Shown: positions 43,360 to 54,039 of the stretch, one piece after another
Layout of the letters: every line of letters begins with the position of its first letter
Numbering within the stretch: position 1 is the stretch's first letter
DNA from: CBDDCX01 sp965226925
GTDB lineage: Bacteria > Gemmatimonadota > Gemmatimonadetes > Longimicrobiales > Gaopeijiaceae
Direction of reading: 5' to 3'
NCBI GenBank assembly: GCA_965226925.1
Contig: CBDDEN010000011.1
Location: forward strand, 682,001 to 746,000
Length of the DNA: 64,000 nt
The notes under the pieces: generated by a model
The model's database searches: none
What the model saw: only the letters and a program-made list of their open reading frames with translations
What the model was told of the DNA's origin: nothing
Made by a program: the position numbers and the translations under genes

Positions 43360-45231
43360 ATGACGGCAGCCGCGTTCTCGTTGGCCGGCCGGGGAGTGGC
43401 CCTCTGGGCCGTCAGCACCTTGGCGATCACGAGCTGCGGGGGCTACGGCGCCCCCGCGGCCTCCGCGCCGGCGGGCCCCAGGGGCGGGCCACAAGAGGCC
43501 GAACGGTTCGTTCGGGTGGTGGACGGACTCTCGTTCTTGGATGAATCGGGTCGGCCCTACGAATCTCCGCTCCTGGGCGGATTGAACGTGCCCCGGCCCC
43601 AGTTCGCCGACCTCGACGGGGACGGAGACCTGGACCTCTTCCTCCAGGAGCGCACCGGTGAGCTCATTCACTTCGAGAACCTCGGATCGGCCGGCGAGCC
43701 CCGCTTCGTATGGCGCACCGATCGGTTTCAGGACCTGGAGATCGGCGAGTGGAGTCGCTTCCTCGATTTCGACCGCGATGGCGACCTCGATTTGCTGGCC
43801 GAACGGCCGTTCAGCTACGTGCAGTACTTCCGGAACGAGGGCACGACTCGGGGGGCCGCGTTCCTGCCTGTGGGTGACTCGGCACGTGACGTCGATGACG
43901 AGCCTCTTTTCGCCGACCGGCAGAACATCCCGAGCCTCAATGACATCGACTGCGACGGGAATTGGGATCTCTTTCTGGGGCGTGTGGACGGCACGGTCAC
44001 ACGCTACGAGACATCGTCCACGTCCGCCGACGGCGCGCCGCTTTTCCGCTTCATCGAAGATCGTTTTCAAGGCATCGAGATCGTCGCCGCGATGGCCGGG
44101 AGCCTCCACGGGGCGAACTCGATGGCGTTCGCCGACATGGACGACGATGGAGATCTCGACTTCTTCTGGGGTGACTTCTTCGAAGCCAGCGTCCTGTACC
44201 TGGAGAACACGGGATCGTGTAGCGAGCCGATTCTGCTCGGTGAGCCCCTGCCCTTCGAGGTGGAGGACTCCCTTACGACGAGTGGATACAACGTTCCGGC
44301 GCTTGCCGACGTGGACGCCGACGGAGACCTGGACCTGTTCGTGGGAGTGCTGGGCGGCGCCTTCAACCCCAACTTGACCACCATCCGCAACTTCCTCTTC
44401 TACGAGCAGGTGGACGGTCGATTCAGCCGCCGGAGCGAGCGCTTCATCTACACGATCGACGTGGGGAGTGAGAGCATCCCGACGTTCGCGGATCTGGACG
44501 GGGACGGGGACCTGGATCTGTTGTTGTCCAACAAGATCGACCCGGACGACACCAAGACCTCACGCATGTACCGGTTCGAGAACGTAGGATCCGCTCAGGC
44601 TCCCGCATTCGAGCAGCGAGAGCGGATCGAGTTCTTCACCATGTACCACTACGCCCCGGCCATGGGCGACCTGGACGACGACGGCGACCTGGACATGCTG
44701 ATGGGCACGTGGAACAAGGGCGTGTCCTTCTTCGTCAACCAGGGGTCGAGCGAAGAGCCGGCATTCGTCCTGGCAGACACCACGTTCGTGAAGCTCACAC
44801 GGGGGAGCAACAGCACGCCGGCGCTGACCGACGTGGACGGGGACGGCGACCTTGACCTCTTCATCGGAGAGTCCTCGGGAGAACTCAACTTCTACCGCAA
44901 CGTCGGGACACGCCAAACGCCGTCCTTCGAACTGGTGAGTGACAACTTCGGAGGAATCGACGCGGGGCGCAGGAGCTTCCCGTCGTTCGGCGACATGGAC
45001 GGGGACGGCGATGAGGACCTGTTGCTCGGCCGAGAAGCCGGCGGGGTGCTGCTCTATCTCCGTGAGGGAGGGGCCGCGGACCCCGTGTTCGTGCCGGACT
45101 CGACGTTCGCCCTCCAACTCCCCAACTACTCCACGCCTTCCGTCGTGGACATCGACGGAGACGGAGATCTCGACGTCTTCTCCGGATCGCTCGGGGGCGG
45201 ATTGGTCCTCATGGAGAACCGGAGCCGGTAG
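43360..45231 (+). CDS. FG-GAP/VCBS beta-propeller lipoprotein
   Basis: 623 residues with a lipoprotein signal ending in AITSC. At least ten Ca-binding repeats of the type D-x-D-x-D-G-D-x-D-L are spaced along the chain (for example DLDGDGDLDLFL, DMDDDGDLDFFW, DVDADGDLDLFV, DIDGDGDLDVFS), as in integrin-like FG-GAP propellers. Such proteins sit on the outer face of the cell and bind surfaces or polysaccharide. It is intact, converges on the nhaC gene with eight bases between stops, and is single in its unit. Confidence 0.85.
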   Translation: MTAAAFSLAGRGVALWAVSTLAITSCGGYGAPAASAPAGPRGGPQEAERFVRVVDGLSFLDESGRPYESPLLGGLNVPRPQFADLDGDGDLDLFLQERTGELIHFENLGSAGEPRFVWRTDRFQDLEIGEWSRFLDFDRDGDLDLLAERPFSYVQYFRNEGTTRGAAFLPVGDSARDVDDEPLFADRQNIPSLNDIDCDGNWDLFLGRVDGTVTRYETSSTSADGAPLFRFIEDRFQGIEIVAAMAGSLHGANSMAFADMDDDGDLDFFWGDFFEASVLYLENTGSCSEPILLGEPLPFEVEDSLTTSGYNVPALADVDADGDLDLFVGVLGGAFNPNLTTIRNFLFYEQVDGRFSRRSERFIYTIDVGSESIPTFADLDGDGDLDLLLSNKIDPDDTKTSRMYRFENVGSAQAPAFEQRERIEFFTMYHYAPAMGDLDDDGDLDMLMGTWNKGVSFFVNQGSSEEPAFVLADTTFVKLTRGSNSTPALTDVDGDGDLDLFIGESSGELNFYRNVGTRQTPSFELVSDNFGGIDAGRRSFPSFGDMDGDGDEDLLLGREAGGVLLYLREGGAADPVFVPDSTFALQLPNYSTPSVVDIDGDGDLDVFSGSLGGGLVLMENRSR

Positions 45232-45239
45232 CACGCCTC

Positions 45240-46655
45240 CTACAGGGTGAAGCCGACCCCCAGGAAGAGAACCAAGGCACCCGCCGCCGCGATCAGCGCG
45301 TACGGCAGCTGAGTCCGCACGTGGTCGATGTGGTCCGTGGCCGAGGCCATGGACGCAACGATCGTGCTGTCCGAGATGGGCGAACAGTGGTCCCCGAAGA
45401 TCCCGCCGCCCAAAGCCGCCGCGAGCGTGAGACCGAGGTGCAGATCCAGGAGCTCCGCCATGGGAACGACGATGGGGATCATGATGGCGAAAGTTCCCCA
45501 CGACGTACCCGTCGAGAAGGCCATGATGCAGGCCAGTACGAAGACGATGGCCGGCACGAAGCCCGGGTTGACGTTCGCCTGAGCCACTTGAGCCAACCAC
45601 ACCCCGGTCCCCAGGGCCTGCTGTGTGCCGGCGATGGCAAAGGCGAGGGCTAGGACGATGACCACGGGCGTCAGCCCCTGGATGCCCTTGATGGTGTAGT
45701 TCGTCACCTCGCGGAACGTCATGATGCCCTGGATCTGATACATGACGGCGCCGAGTAGGATGCCCATGATGACACCCCAGAGCACGGCGTCGGACCCGCT
45801 CCCGTTCAAGATCACTCCATCGCCGGTCAGCCACAGCACGTACGGCACGGTCGCGACCATCGCGATGATGGGGAGCAGCATGTTGATCGCCCGCTTCGGC
45901 ACCCCCTCCTTCGCGGCCAGCATACTGACGTCGGACGAGACCATGGGCTCGGCTCCGTCCCGCAGGAGTTTGTCCTCTTCACGGACACGCCGCTCGGCCT
46001 CGCGCATGGGACCGATGTTCCAATCGGTGACTCCCACGAAGACGACCATGAGGATGGCGAGGATCGCGTAGAAGTTGAGGGTCAGCGCCGAAAGAAGAAC
46101 CCGGTTGGGCTCGGGAACGGACTGGGCCGCCAGGAGCGTGACGATATACGCCCCCCAGGCGTTGATAGGAATCAAGAGCTGCTTAGGCGCACACGTCGCG
46201 TCCAGGATATAGGCCAGCTTCTCACGTGAGATCTTGGCTCGGTCGAAGAGAGGCCGGGACACCGACCCCGCCACGAGAAGCCCGAAGTTGGACTCGAGGA
46301 AGAGAACCATGCTGGTCCCGATGCCGAACAGGCGAACGGTGCGCCTACTCCTACCCAGCTTCTTCTCTTCCGCCCACCGGATGAACCCTTCCATCCCGCC
46401 CGACGCCTGGGTCAGAGTGATGATGGCACCGATCAGCGCCGAGAAAAGAAGCGTGCGGGCGTTGCCCGGGCTGGTGATCGCATCGAGGAAGACGTTCACG
46501 CCCTGCACGAGCCCGACGATGGGATTCCACGAATTCAGAAGGGTCCACCCCAGCCAGACGAACAGCGCAAGCGAGATGTAGACCTCTCGGGTCTTGATGG
46601 CCAACGCGATGGCCACGATTGGTGGGAGAATCGAGAGCCATCCGATGGTCTCCAT
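45240..46655 (-). CDS. Sodium/proton antiporter, NhaC family
   Basis: 471 residues, about 11-12 helices. NhaC hallmarks include FLESNFGLLVAGSVSRPLFD, ATCAPKQLLIPINAWGAY and FGDHCSPISDSTIVASMAS near the end. It exchanges sodium for protons, or works as a malate-lactate type antiporter in a subset of the family. It is the first of a minus-strand series with the cupin and pnuC upstream of it, but with an 87-base gap from the cupin. Confidence 0.9.
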   Translation of the reverse strand: METIGWLSILPPIVAIALAIKTREVYISLALFVWLGWTLLNSWNPIVGLVQGVNVFLDAITSPGNARTLLFSALIGAIITLTQASGGMEGFIRWAEEKKLGRSRRTVRLFGIGTSMVLFLESNFGLLVAGSVSRPLFDRAKISREKLAYILDATCAPKQLLIPINAWGAYIVTLLAAQSVPEPNRVLLSALTLNFYAILAILMVVFVGVTDWNIGPMREAERRVREEDKLLRDGAEPMVSSDVSMLAAKEGVPKRAINMLLPIIAMVATVPYVLWLTGDGVILNGSGSDAVLWGVIMGILLGAVMYQIQGIMTFREVTNYTIKGIQGLTPVVIVLALAFAIAGTQQALGTGVWLAQVAQANVNPGFVPAIVFVLACIMAFSTGTSWGTFAIMIPIVVPMAELLDLHLGLTLAAALGGGIFGDHCSPISDSTIVASMASATDHIDHVRTQLPYALIAAAGALVLFLGVGFTL

Positions 46656-46742
46656 ATCGCCTCGGGTTCAGGGTCGCCGGATTACGGGAACGGACCAACC
46701 TGCGGGCGCGGCACCGGCAGACACAAGGGCGCTTCGACGCCG

Positions 46743-47114
46743 CTACTCGTCCTCGACGAGCCGAATCTCGTCCGGCCCGTTGGGTACGACGCACAGAAAC
46801 TCGAAAGCCTCTGGCCCGAGGGACTCGTACCAGTGCGGCACACCGGCGGGGATGAACACGACGTCGTCGCGCTTCACCTCGAAAGTCTGGTCTCCGATAC
46901 CGACCCGCGCGTTCCCGCGGAGCACGTACTGCTCGTGCTCGACCGTGTTGGTGTGCTTCGGCATTCCACCACCCGGCTCCATGATGAAGCGGCGCATGGC
47001 GAAGTTGGGCCCTTCGTCCGGGCCGATGAGAACCTGGCGAACGGTCCCGGTACCGGCACCCACAGGCTCAACCGGGACGTCACTAGCGTGCTTGTGTCGC
47101 ATATGGTGCTCCAT
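46743..47114 (-). CDS. Cupin-domain protein
   Basis: 123 residues, one cupin barrel. Metal ligands lie in MPKHTNTVEHEQYVL (two His and a Glu) and VFIPAGVPHWYES. Single-domain cupins of this size include small dioxygenases, isomerases and ligand-binding proteins; the substrate cannot be given. The start lies inside the 3' end of pnuC (32-base overlap), so it is co-translated with the NMN transporter. Confidence 0.85.
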   Translation of the reverse strand: MEHHMRHKHASDVPVEPVGAGTGTVRQVLIGPDEGPNFAMRRFIMEPGGGMPKHTNTVEHEQYVLRGNARVGIGDQTFEVKRDDVVFIPAGVPHWYESLGPEAFEFLCVVPNGPDEIRLVEDE

Positions 47115-47805
47115 GGACCCTCCAATCTTCTCGCCACTCGTATATCGCCGCCGACGCGTTCAGAAGGAAGATAATGTACAGAGCACTGAACATATGTGCT
47201 CCCGTAAGCGAGAAGAGAACGATCGCCGAAGCATCCACCGGCCCGACCCAGAGGATCCAGCTCTCGATCTTCTTGCGGCTCAGAAGCCACTGGGCGATCA
47301 CGCTCGCAGCCACGATGGTGGCGTCCCAATAGACAAAGATCGCGCGGTCGTAGACACGGCCAAAGAAGCTCGCCACCAAGTAGGTGCCCACGACGAAGAA
47401 GGGTACGTAAACGAGCCATTCCTTCCTGCTGGTCCAACTCACGCGGAACTCCGTGTGTTGCTCCCCCCCGCGCACCCAGTGATACCAGGCCCACCAGTTG
47501 ATCGGAAGAAAGTAGAACAGGTGCAGCCACGCCTGACCCATGAGCCCCAGGCGGTAGAAGACCAAACCCACCGCGGTCACGCTGACGATCCCGAAAAACC
47601 AGGCGACGACGTTCTGCTTGCGGAGCAGCCACACGTTGCAGAGCCCGGTGGAGGTCCCAACCAGCTCGAGCCAGGACGGCCTGGCAGCCAAGCTCGTCGT
47701 GAGGGCCGCGAGCACCGCGGTGATCAGCACCGCCCCGAGGAGGACCCGTCCCGCCTCCCGGCGGTTCGCGCTGGTTCCGACGAAGCCGACCGCCGGAAGG
47801 CTCAT
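47083..47805 (-). CDS. pnuC: Nicotinamide mononucleotide/riboside transporter PnuC
   Basis: 240 residues and seven or eight helices. PnuC features: TGLCNVWLLRKQNVVAWFFGI, INWWAWYHWVRGG with the substrate-binding tryptophans, and YWDATIVAASVIAQWLL. It passes nicotinamide riboside (or NMN) into the cell by facilitated diffusion coupled to kinase trapping. The ATG at 47805 is preferred to 47856 because a terminator-like hairpin lies between the two. Confidence 0.9.
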   Translation of the reverse strand: MSLPAVGFVGTSANRREAGRVLLGAVLITAVLAALTTSLAARPSWLELVGTSTGLCNVWLLRKQNVVAWFFGIVSVTAVGLVFYRLGLMGQAWLHLFYFLPINWWAWYHWVRGGEQHTEFRVSWTSRKEWLVYVPFFVVGTYLVASFFGRVYDRAIFVYWDATIVAASVIAQWLLSRKKIESWILWVGPVDASAIVLFSLTGAHMFSALYIIFLLNASAAIYEWREDWRVHGAPYATQAR

Positions 47806-47821
47806 AGACCGATACGGACGA

Positions 47822-47852
47822 AGGGCCGGCGGGGCAGTCCCCCGCCGGCCCT
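47822..47852 (-). terminator. Strong hairpin between the LVIVD gene and pnuC
   Basis: AGGGCCGGCGGGG (47822-47834) pairs perfectly with CCCCGCCGGCCCT (47840-47852) around a five-base loop. It is 60 bases downstream of the stop of the 47912 gene and just before pnuC. There is no T-run after it, so it may act by stalling, or only protect the mRNA end. Confidence 0.5.
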
Positions 47853-47911
47853 CCAAACGACTTCAGGACACCCAGAGCGCTCCCAGAGGCCCACGGGTTC
47901 CGTCGAGTGCG

Positions 47912-48949
47912 CTAGTTGCACGACCGAGCCTGCACGGCGGGCCCGTTCTGCCAGTCCTGCACGCTGGAGATGTTCGGCACGCCCCAGTCCAGCCCGTTCC
48001 ACCCCGCGAAGCCCTCCATCTTGAAGGCCCAGAAGCCCGTCTGGATGTCGGACATGACAATCAGACCATCGGCGTTCCGCACGTCCACGCCCCAGGAGCC
48101 GTTCATGACTCCACCGTCTTCGGGCTCGAGATACGTATCGTAGTGCGCGATCGTCTTGGGGTGTGCCGGATCCGATAGCGTGAAGACCTGTAGCCCGTCC
48201 ACATACGCGGACACGAACACGTAGGGCCAACGCACCTCGTGGTTGTGCGAAAGGTGCTCCCAGTCGGCGGTCCACGCCGAGATGGGCCGATTGACGTTCG
48301 CGACCTCACCGTCGAGTCCAGGCTTCAAGTCGAAGATACGCAGCGGAGCATACTGGTACTCGGTCTCCGCAACGACGTAGCGACCGTCGGGAGACGGCGT
48401 GAACGTGTGGCCGCGCCGCACGCCGTTGATGCCGGTCAGGCTCACCAAGAGCTCGGGGTTCTCCAGGTCGGTGACGTTGTAAACGTAGTAACCACCCGTG
48501 CCGCCACCGTAGAAGCGGTCCTGCTCGCTGTCGGGATGGTAGCCCGTGTAGAAGTCATTATAGCCGGCCGCGCCGGCCCGGCCCGGCTCTTGCCCCTGGG
48601 GCACGGGCACCTGAGCGACCAGGGCCTCGTCGACGCGCCCGTCCACGACGTAACCGAGATCGTACACGTTGGCGAACGGACCACCCACGGTCGTGAAGAG
48701 GAGCGGACGACCGTTGCTGTGCCGGTAGACGAAGATGTTGTGGAAGCCACCGACTTCGTTGGGGCCCTGGATCCGTCCCACCTCCCTGAACTTCGAGACG
48801 TCCGGGAGATCCGTGGCGTCGAAGATGACGGCGCTCAGATCATTGTCCGGACCACCCTGCCGGAACTGCACCGAGTGGACCACGTAGTCGCGCCCCTTGT
48901 ACTCGAAGATCTTGATGTCCTTGCCCGCGGACCCGATGTGCAGGTCCAT
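47912..48949 (-). CDS. LVIVD-repeat beta-propeller-like protein, copy 1, 5' truncated
   Basis: 345 residues of a surface-protein family with repeats such as DGRYVVAETEYQYAPLRIFD, LVSLTGINGV and GLQVFTLSDPAHPKTIAHYD. It aligns with the longer paralogue at 54040-55344 from that protein's residue about 90. Coding similarity extends upstream to about 49020 (APYNAKVILRWSFED) without a start codon or signal peptide, and meets the T-run of the SusD terminator there. The first part of the gene was therefore lost. The ATG at 48949 is only a possible internal start. Confidence 0.6.
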   Translation of the reverse strand: MDLHIGSAGKDIKIFEYKGRDYVVHSVQFRQGGPDNDLSAVIFDATDLPDVSKFREVGRIQGPNEVGGFHNIFVYRHSNGRPLLFTTVGGPFANVYDLGYVVDGRVDEALVAQVPVPQGQEPGRAGAAGYNDFYTGYHPDSEQDRFYGGGTGGYYVYNVTDLENPELLVSLTGINGVRRGHTFTPSPDGRYVVAETEYQYAPLRIFDLKPGLDGEVANVNRPISAWTADWEHLSHNHEVRWPYVFVSAYVDGLQVFTLSDPAHPKTIAHYDTYLEPEDGGVMNGSWGVDVRNADGLIVMSDIQTGFWAFKMEGFAGWNGLDWGVPNISSVQDWQNGPAVQARSCN

Positions 48950-49023
48950 GTCCTCGAAGCTCCACCGGAGAATGACCTTGGCGTTGTAAGGAGCAACGTC
49001 GTGGGGCCCGTGGCCACTACTGT

Positions 49024-49062
49024 AAAAAAACCCGCGCCCCCTGCCGAGGCAGGAGGCGCGGG
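49024..49062 (-). terminator. Rho-independent terminator after the SusD-like gene
   Basis: On the minus strand the hairpin CCCGCGCC...GGCGCGGG (outer stem of eight pairs, then an inner stem of five or six pairs with one mismatch between) is followed by seven T (49030-49024). It starts 21 bases after the stop of the SusD gene and ends at the truncated start of LVIVD copy 1. Confidence 0.88.
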
Positions 49063-49082
49063 GTAGAACCTAGACTTGGAGT

Positions 49083-50664
49083 CTAGTTAGCCGGACCGGA
49101 ACTCTGGTCCGAAGCGTCCCACCAGACTCTTCCGTCCCACGCGTCGTCCCCACCATTGGCGGAGATTGCAGCGAGAACGTTGGTCTCGTTGAACGTCTGC
49201 TCATCGCGCGGATACGGATAGCGCGTCGGCACCAACGCGTTGAACGAGTCGATACCCGGAATCAGGTGCGGCACGTTCGTGCGTCGATACTTGTTCAACG
49301 CCTCGATGCCCTGATCCCAGAGCTGGAACCAGTACGCCCTGTAGATCAGCGAGCGGTTGCTCTCGCCGCCGATTCCGCCGCCGCCCCACGCCACCATCGG
49401 GTGGGCCAAGTAAGCGTCGATCTCGGCCTGCGTGATGCCAGGCACGGCCGGCGTCACGAACGCACCCGCGTCCGCAGCCGTACCGTCGGCGTAGACCATC
49501 ATCGAAGCGGTGATGCCCGCCTCGTAGAGGCCCTGCGCGCTTCCGCTGATCCAACCCCGCTCTGCCGCCTCCGCCTGCAGAAGCAGCGTCTCCGCATACT
49601 CCATGAAGAACGCAGGCGCGTCCGGCCTCAAGTGCCAGGCTCCGACCTGTGATACGTAGTCGAAGTCCCGCTCGCCGTTGGCGTCGAACCCGGTGTCGTC
49701 GTTGAGTCCGTTCGGCATGCCGCGATAAACGATCGCGGGCAGTGCGTCGACGGCCGCGTCCGCATGCATCCGCACACGCGGATCGTTGCGAGCGAGCATC
49801 TCGTTAATGAAGTACGCACCCGGGCGATAGTCACCCGGACGCTCGACGAACCCGACCCACATGGGGTTCTGGTCCGGCGCTGCCGCCGAGAACCAGAGGG
49901 CCGCCGAGTGCGAGGCATTTTCCATGACGCCGGCCGCTACCGCAGCCGCTGCCTCGGTCGCCGCCTTGCCCGGGTTCACCTCGGAGATGCGCATGGCCAA
50001 CCGCAGCCTGAGCGAGTTGGCGAACCGGCGCCACTTGTCCATGTCGCCTTTGTACATCAGGTCACCGCCGCTGAACCCGGTAGCGCCCGTATTGATCATG
50101 TTCGCGGCCTCGGTGAGCTCCGCGAACAGGTCGTCGTAGATCGCGCTCTGCGGATCGTAGGCCGGCCTGATGATGGGTGTCTCAGCACCGCCCTTCACGG
50201 CGTCGAAATAAGGCACGTCGCCGTACAGGTCGGTGAGGTTGTGAACAGCATAGGCCCCTCAAAATCTTGGCCACCGCCGTCTGGTTCGCATTACCGAGCT
50301 CTGCGGCACCATCAAGCATGTGCTGGGCCAGGACGAACACGCCGTTCGGCGGATCGCCAGTCAGGCTGAAGAAGTCGCCCCAGCAGCAGTCTCCGAAGTC
50401 CGTGCCCAGATCGTAACGATCCGTGCTCGCGTACTGGATGCGAGCGAAGTGCTGCACGAACAAGGAGGCCGAAGGCAGGTCGATGTTGCTCTCACCGACC
50501 AGCTTGTCGGCCAGTCCCCGGATCAACGACGGGAGTAGGAACTCCGGCGCCAGTGAGGTCGGGGCGTTAGGGTTTTCGTTGATGTCCGTCAGGTTACTCA
50601 GTTCGTCACACCCCACCGTGCCGATGGCAACGGCGAGGAGAACCGCGAGCGGTCCTAGTTTCAT
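49083..50664 (-). pseudogene. SusD/RagB-like outer membrane lipoprotein, frameshifted
   Basis: A lipoprotein signal (LAVLLAVAIGTVGC) is followed by SusD-type sequence (LTDINENPNAPTSLAPEFLLPSL, later YLAHPMVAWGGGG and YPRDEQTFNETNV). The frame breaks at 50251-50258: AKILRG continues as YAVHNLTDLYGDVPYFDAV only after removing one base from a C-rich run. Without the extra base the protein is about 525 residues, normal for SusD. It would be the surface lid that hands nutrients to the neighbouring SusC porin. The same gene order (SusC then SusD on the minus strand) supports this. Confidence 0.82.
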
Positions 50665-50691
50665 GCTAACGCATGGTCATTCTCCTTTCCG

Positions 50692-53057
50692 TTATCTCGT
50701 TACGCTGAAGTTGATACCGAACGTACGATCCGTCGGAGCCGACAGGTGCTCGACGCCGCGGCCATGGTTATCGGCACCCGCGTAGCCATCCGACTCGGGA
50801 TCGATGTTGTCGCAAGCCCGCATGCCACAGATGGTGGCCAGGTTTCGGCCCACCAGCGTGATCCGGCCCGTCGAGAACGGGAGCTTCTCGAGCACGTTCG
50901 GGGTCAGGTCGAAGCTCAGCTTGACCTCACGCAGCTTCCCGAACGTCGCGCGCTCAGCATACGCTGCCTCGGCAGAGCGGAGCTGATTCCAGAAGATCTT
51001 GCCGTCGACGTAGATGTCGTTCGGCGATCCGTCTTCCTTCACGCCCAGCTCGCCGACACCGACGGGTAGAAGTACGAGTTCTCACCATCAGGCAAGCTCG
51101 ACGACCAGTCGTTGCGTGCCGTCACGTCCACGAACGCGTAGTTGCGGAACGAGAGCGAGCCCAGCCCGTAGGCGCTGTACACTCGCTTCTCGGTGATCCA
51201 GTTGTCGACCGTGGGCGGTACCGCCGAGTTCTGTGGCGTGTACAGCCCGGGCACGATCAGGCGCTCCGTCTCGATCGAGTGACGGTTCGTGTCGTTCGCA
51301 CGACGGTTCACACCACCGCGCACCGACACGTTGAAGTCGTCGTTGATGTCGCCCCGAGCCGTCAGCACGACGTCGAAGTTCGTCTCCTGACGGAAGATCG
51401 TCTGGTCGATGAACGCGCCGAACTTGTAGTCGTGGCTGAACTTCGGGAACACATTCTTGCGGCGGTGCTCGTACCAGTCCGTTCCCACTCGGCCGGAGAT
51501 CGACAACACGTCGCTGATCTGGTAGTCCATATCTACGTTGCCGATGAAGCGGTCACGCGTGTCCTTGTTGCCCGCCTCGGCCATCACGAAGTAGATGTTG
51601 TCCCAGTAGTTGTGGTTCCAGTTGCGCGGCAGTCCGTATCCGGGGTGATCCGGTCCGAACTCACTGCCCTTTTCCAGCCACAGGTCATACGCACGCTTGA
51701 GCATCTGCGTCTGGTTCGTGCGCTGCCACCACATGTACTGGTACGTCGCCGAGTTCAGCGTTGAGCCACCATCGTTCAATGGACGGTTCGTACCACCGCT
51801 CTTGACGTAGCTGGCGGAACCCTGAACCCGAAGGCTCGGAATCGGCGTCACGCCCGCAGCGATAGACAGCTGCGTGCGGTCGACCTCGTGACCCGGCTGC
51901 TGACCGTCTGCGTTCAACTGCGTCGCCGAAAGACGACCGTTCGCCGGGCCGCTGCTCCCCGCTACCGAGAAGTGCTCCGTCAAGTTGACGCCCGTCTCGA
52001 ACAGGTCACGCGTCGAATAAGCGACCGGCATCCACGTACGCAGCGCGATGCCGTCGGCATCGTTCGGATCGTCCGTCCACTGGTTGTACAGCTGCCCGTT
52101 CATCGGCGGGCCCCAGCTCTCGTCGATGTAGTCACCGACGCCACCACCGGCTCCGTCCGCGTACTCGAAGTTCTCCTCGCGGTCGCCGCCGCCGAACACG
52201 TTCTGCCAACGCGGCGTGATCGCTGCCGTCGTGAACCCCGCATCAATGCTGGCCGAAATCTCCAACCGGCCGTCGGCCCCCGCGCCCTTCTTCGTCGTGA
52301 TCAGGATCACGCCGTTCGACGCACGGGATCCGTAAAGCGCCGCAGCGTTCGCACCCTTCAGCACCGAGATCGACTCGATGTCGTCAGGGTTCAGGTCCTG
52401 TGCCGCGTTGCCGTAGTCGACGCGCTGAATCGCGTTGCTGTTGGCCTGGAAGTCCGTCGTGTTGTCGATCGGCACGCCGTCCACAACGAACAGCGGCTGG
52501 TTGTTGCCGGCGATCGACGCGAGTCCGCGGATCGTGATGTCCGAACGGCCGCCCATGGCGCCCTGGTTCTTGATCAACACGCCCGAAACCTTACCGGACA
52601 GCGCGGTCACCAGGTTCGTCTACGCGCCCGAATTGGCGATGTCGTCGCCCTGAATGTCCTGCACCGCGTAGCCCAACGCGCGCTCGTCACGGCTGATGCC
52701 CAGAGCCGTCACCACCAGGCCCTCCAGCTCCACCGCCGTCTCGATGAGCGTGAAGTTCTCCGTGACCGTCGTACCGGTAACGTCGACACGACGCTGCTGA
52801 GCCTCGTAACCGATCAACTCCGCACGCATGATCTGCGCGCCGTTCGGTACGTTCTGAATCACGAAACGCCCGTCCGAGTTCGTCAACGTTCCCATCTGTA
52901 GATTGGGAATCAAGACCTGAACCCCGGCGAGCGGTTGTCCCGTACCGGAGACTACCGTCCCCGCTACGTTCGTCTGGGCCGCTGCCGTGAAGCCCAACGG
53001 GCCCAACAGCAGTGCGACCAAGACACAAGAGTACGTCTTCCGTAGCAATCGGTCCAT
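50692..53057 (-). pseudogene. SusC/RagA-like TonB-dependent receptor, nonsense codon and internal deletion
   Basis: A signal peptide and carboxypeptidase-like domain (AGTVVSGTGQPLAGVQVLIP) are followed by the plug (LASIAGNNQPLFVVDGVPID, LKGANAAALYGSRASNGVIL) and barrel strands. The frame has a TAG at 52622-52620 (IANSGA-stop-TNLVTALSGK) with the same frame continuing. Near 51040-51060 the barrel jumps from YPSVSASW to a late barrel part (GVKEDGSPNDIYVDGK) in another frame, so an internal part is deleted, roughly 200 residues if the usual length of about 1000 holds. The C-terminal end (TFGINFSVTR) is intact. It would import oligomeric substrates with TonB energy. Confidence 0.85.
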
Positions 53058-53156
53058 CGTACTTACCCCCATCAAAAGGTAATCGGCGAGAAGCTTGTCG
53101 GTACTGCTTCGGACCCGGACGCGCCGAGCGTCCGGGTCCGATCCTTCGGTGTCAGA

Positions 53157-53804
53157 CTAACGGATGACCGCGAATGAGAGTCCGGCGCTGACCAGCGTGT
53201 CGTACTGATTGCCCTCGCCAGAACCGGTGCGAGCGTAGATCCACTCCACCACGTCAGCGAAGAAGGACACCGGCGAGTCACCGAGCGGCAAGGAGACCCC
53301 ACCACCAAGCTGGGCCCCAAACTCCGCGAAGTCATACTGGTAGGACGGCGCGTCGCGCTTCAGATCGATGAAACCACCACCGAGCTTGAGGTACGGAACC
53401 GCTCCGCCCATCGGGAATCGAATGAGGACACTCGCACCGAAGTACTTACGGTTGAGGTCGACATCCTCGGAGACGGCACCCGGGTTGGCAGGCACCGTGA
53501 CGCCCAGTCCGTCGCCGAGAGCCCGGGCCGAGCAGCACTCCTCACGCCCGGTCTTGGGTGCGGAGTGGAAGTCACCACGTACGGCCACGTTCTCGTATAT
53601 CACGTAAGTGAATCCGCCGCCGATGGCCGTAGCGGACCCGAACGTGGTCTCCCGGAAGACGTCGAACCCTACCGGGTCGGTCGAAAGTCCCCCCTGTACG
53701 TGCAGCGACAGCTCCCCGACCACATCCGTGGACTGCGACGATGCCGGCATGACCAGCATAAAGCCGAGCAGGGCCGTGAAGAAAAGCGAACGAAGTCGCA
53801 TCAT
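53157..53804 (-). CDS. Outer-membrane beta-barrel protein
   Basis: 215 residues from ATG 53804 (GAGGG eight bases upstream), with a signal peptide (LFFTALLGFMLVMPASSQ). The mature part alternates hydrophobic and polar residues (AIGGGFTYVIYENVAVRGDF, VPYLKLGGGFIDLK, LVSAGLSFAVIR) and ends in a terminal aromatic/hydrophobic strand as expected for an OmpA/OmpW-type eight-stranded barrel. It lies just upstream of the SusC remnant and is intact. Confidence 0.75.
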   Translation of the reverse strand: MMRLRSLFFTALLGFMLVMPASSQSTDVVGELSLHVQGGLSTDPVGFDVFRETTFGSATAIGGGFTYVIYENVAVRGDFHSAPKTGREECCSARALGDGLGVTVPANPGAVSEDVDLNRKYFGASVLIRFPMGGAVPYLKLGGGFIDLKRDAPSYQYDFAEFGAQLGGGVSLPLGDSPVSFFADVVEWIYARTGSGEGNQYDTLVSAGLSFAVIR

Positions 53805-54039
53805 GGACATCGCCCTCGCGTTCAATGGCTGACCACGGGTCGGCCGTAGGACGCGCCGACCCTCGATGCAGCCTTCGGTGAAAACAATCGAACGGGTAAT
53901 TAGAACGGCGTCGTCAAATCTGTCAAGTGAAGCATTTCGCGGTTTTCGTCGCTAGAATAGGCGACAGAGAGCCTGCGGAGTCGGCCGCCGGCCCCCCATC
54001 GACCCAGCATACCTTAGGTACGGGAGCGCACCCGATTAA

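Noticed and set aside
52620..52622. TAG in SusC as pyrrolysine or recoded stop
   Set aside because: Only one case, no reason for pyrrolysine in a TonB receptor, and the same gene has a large deletion; nonsense mutation is simpler.
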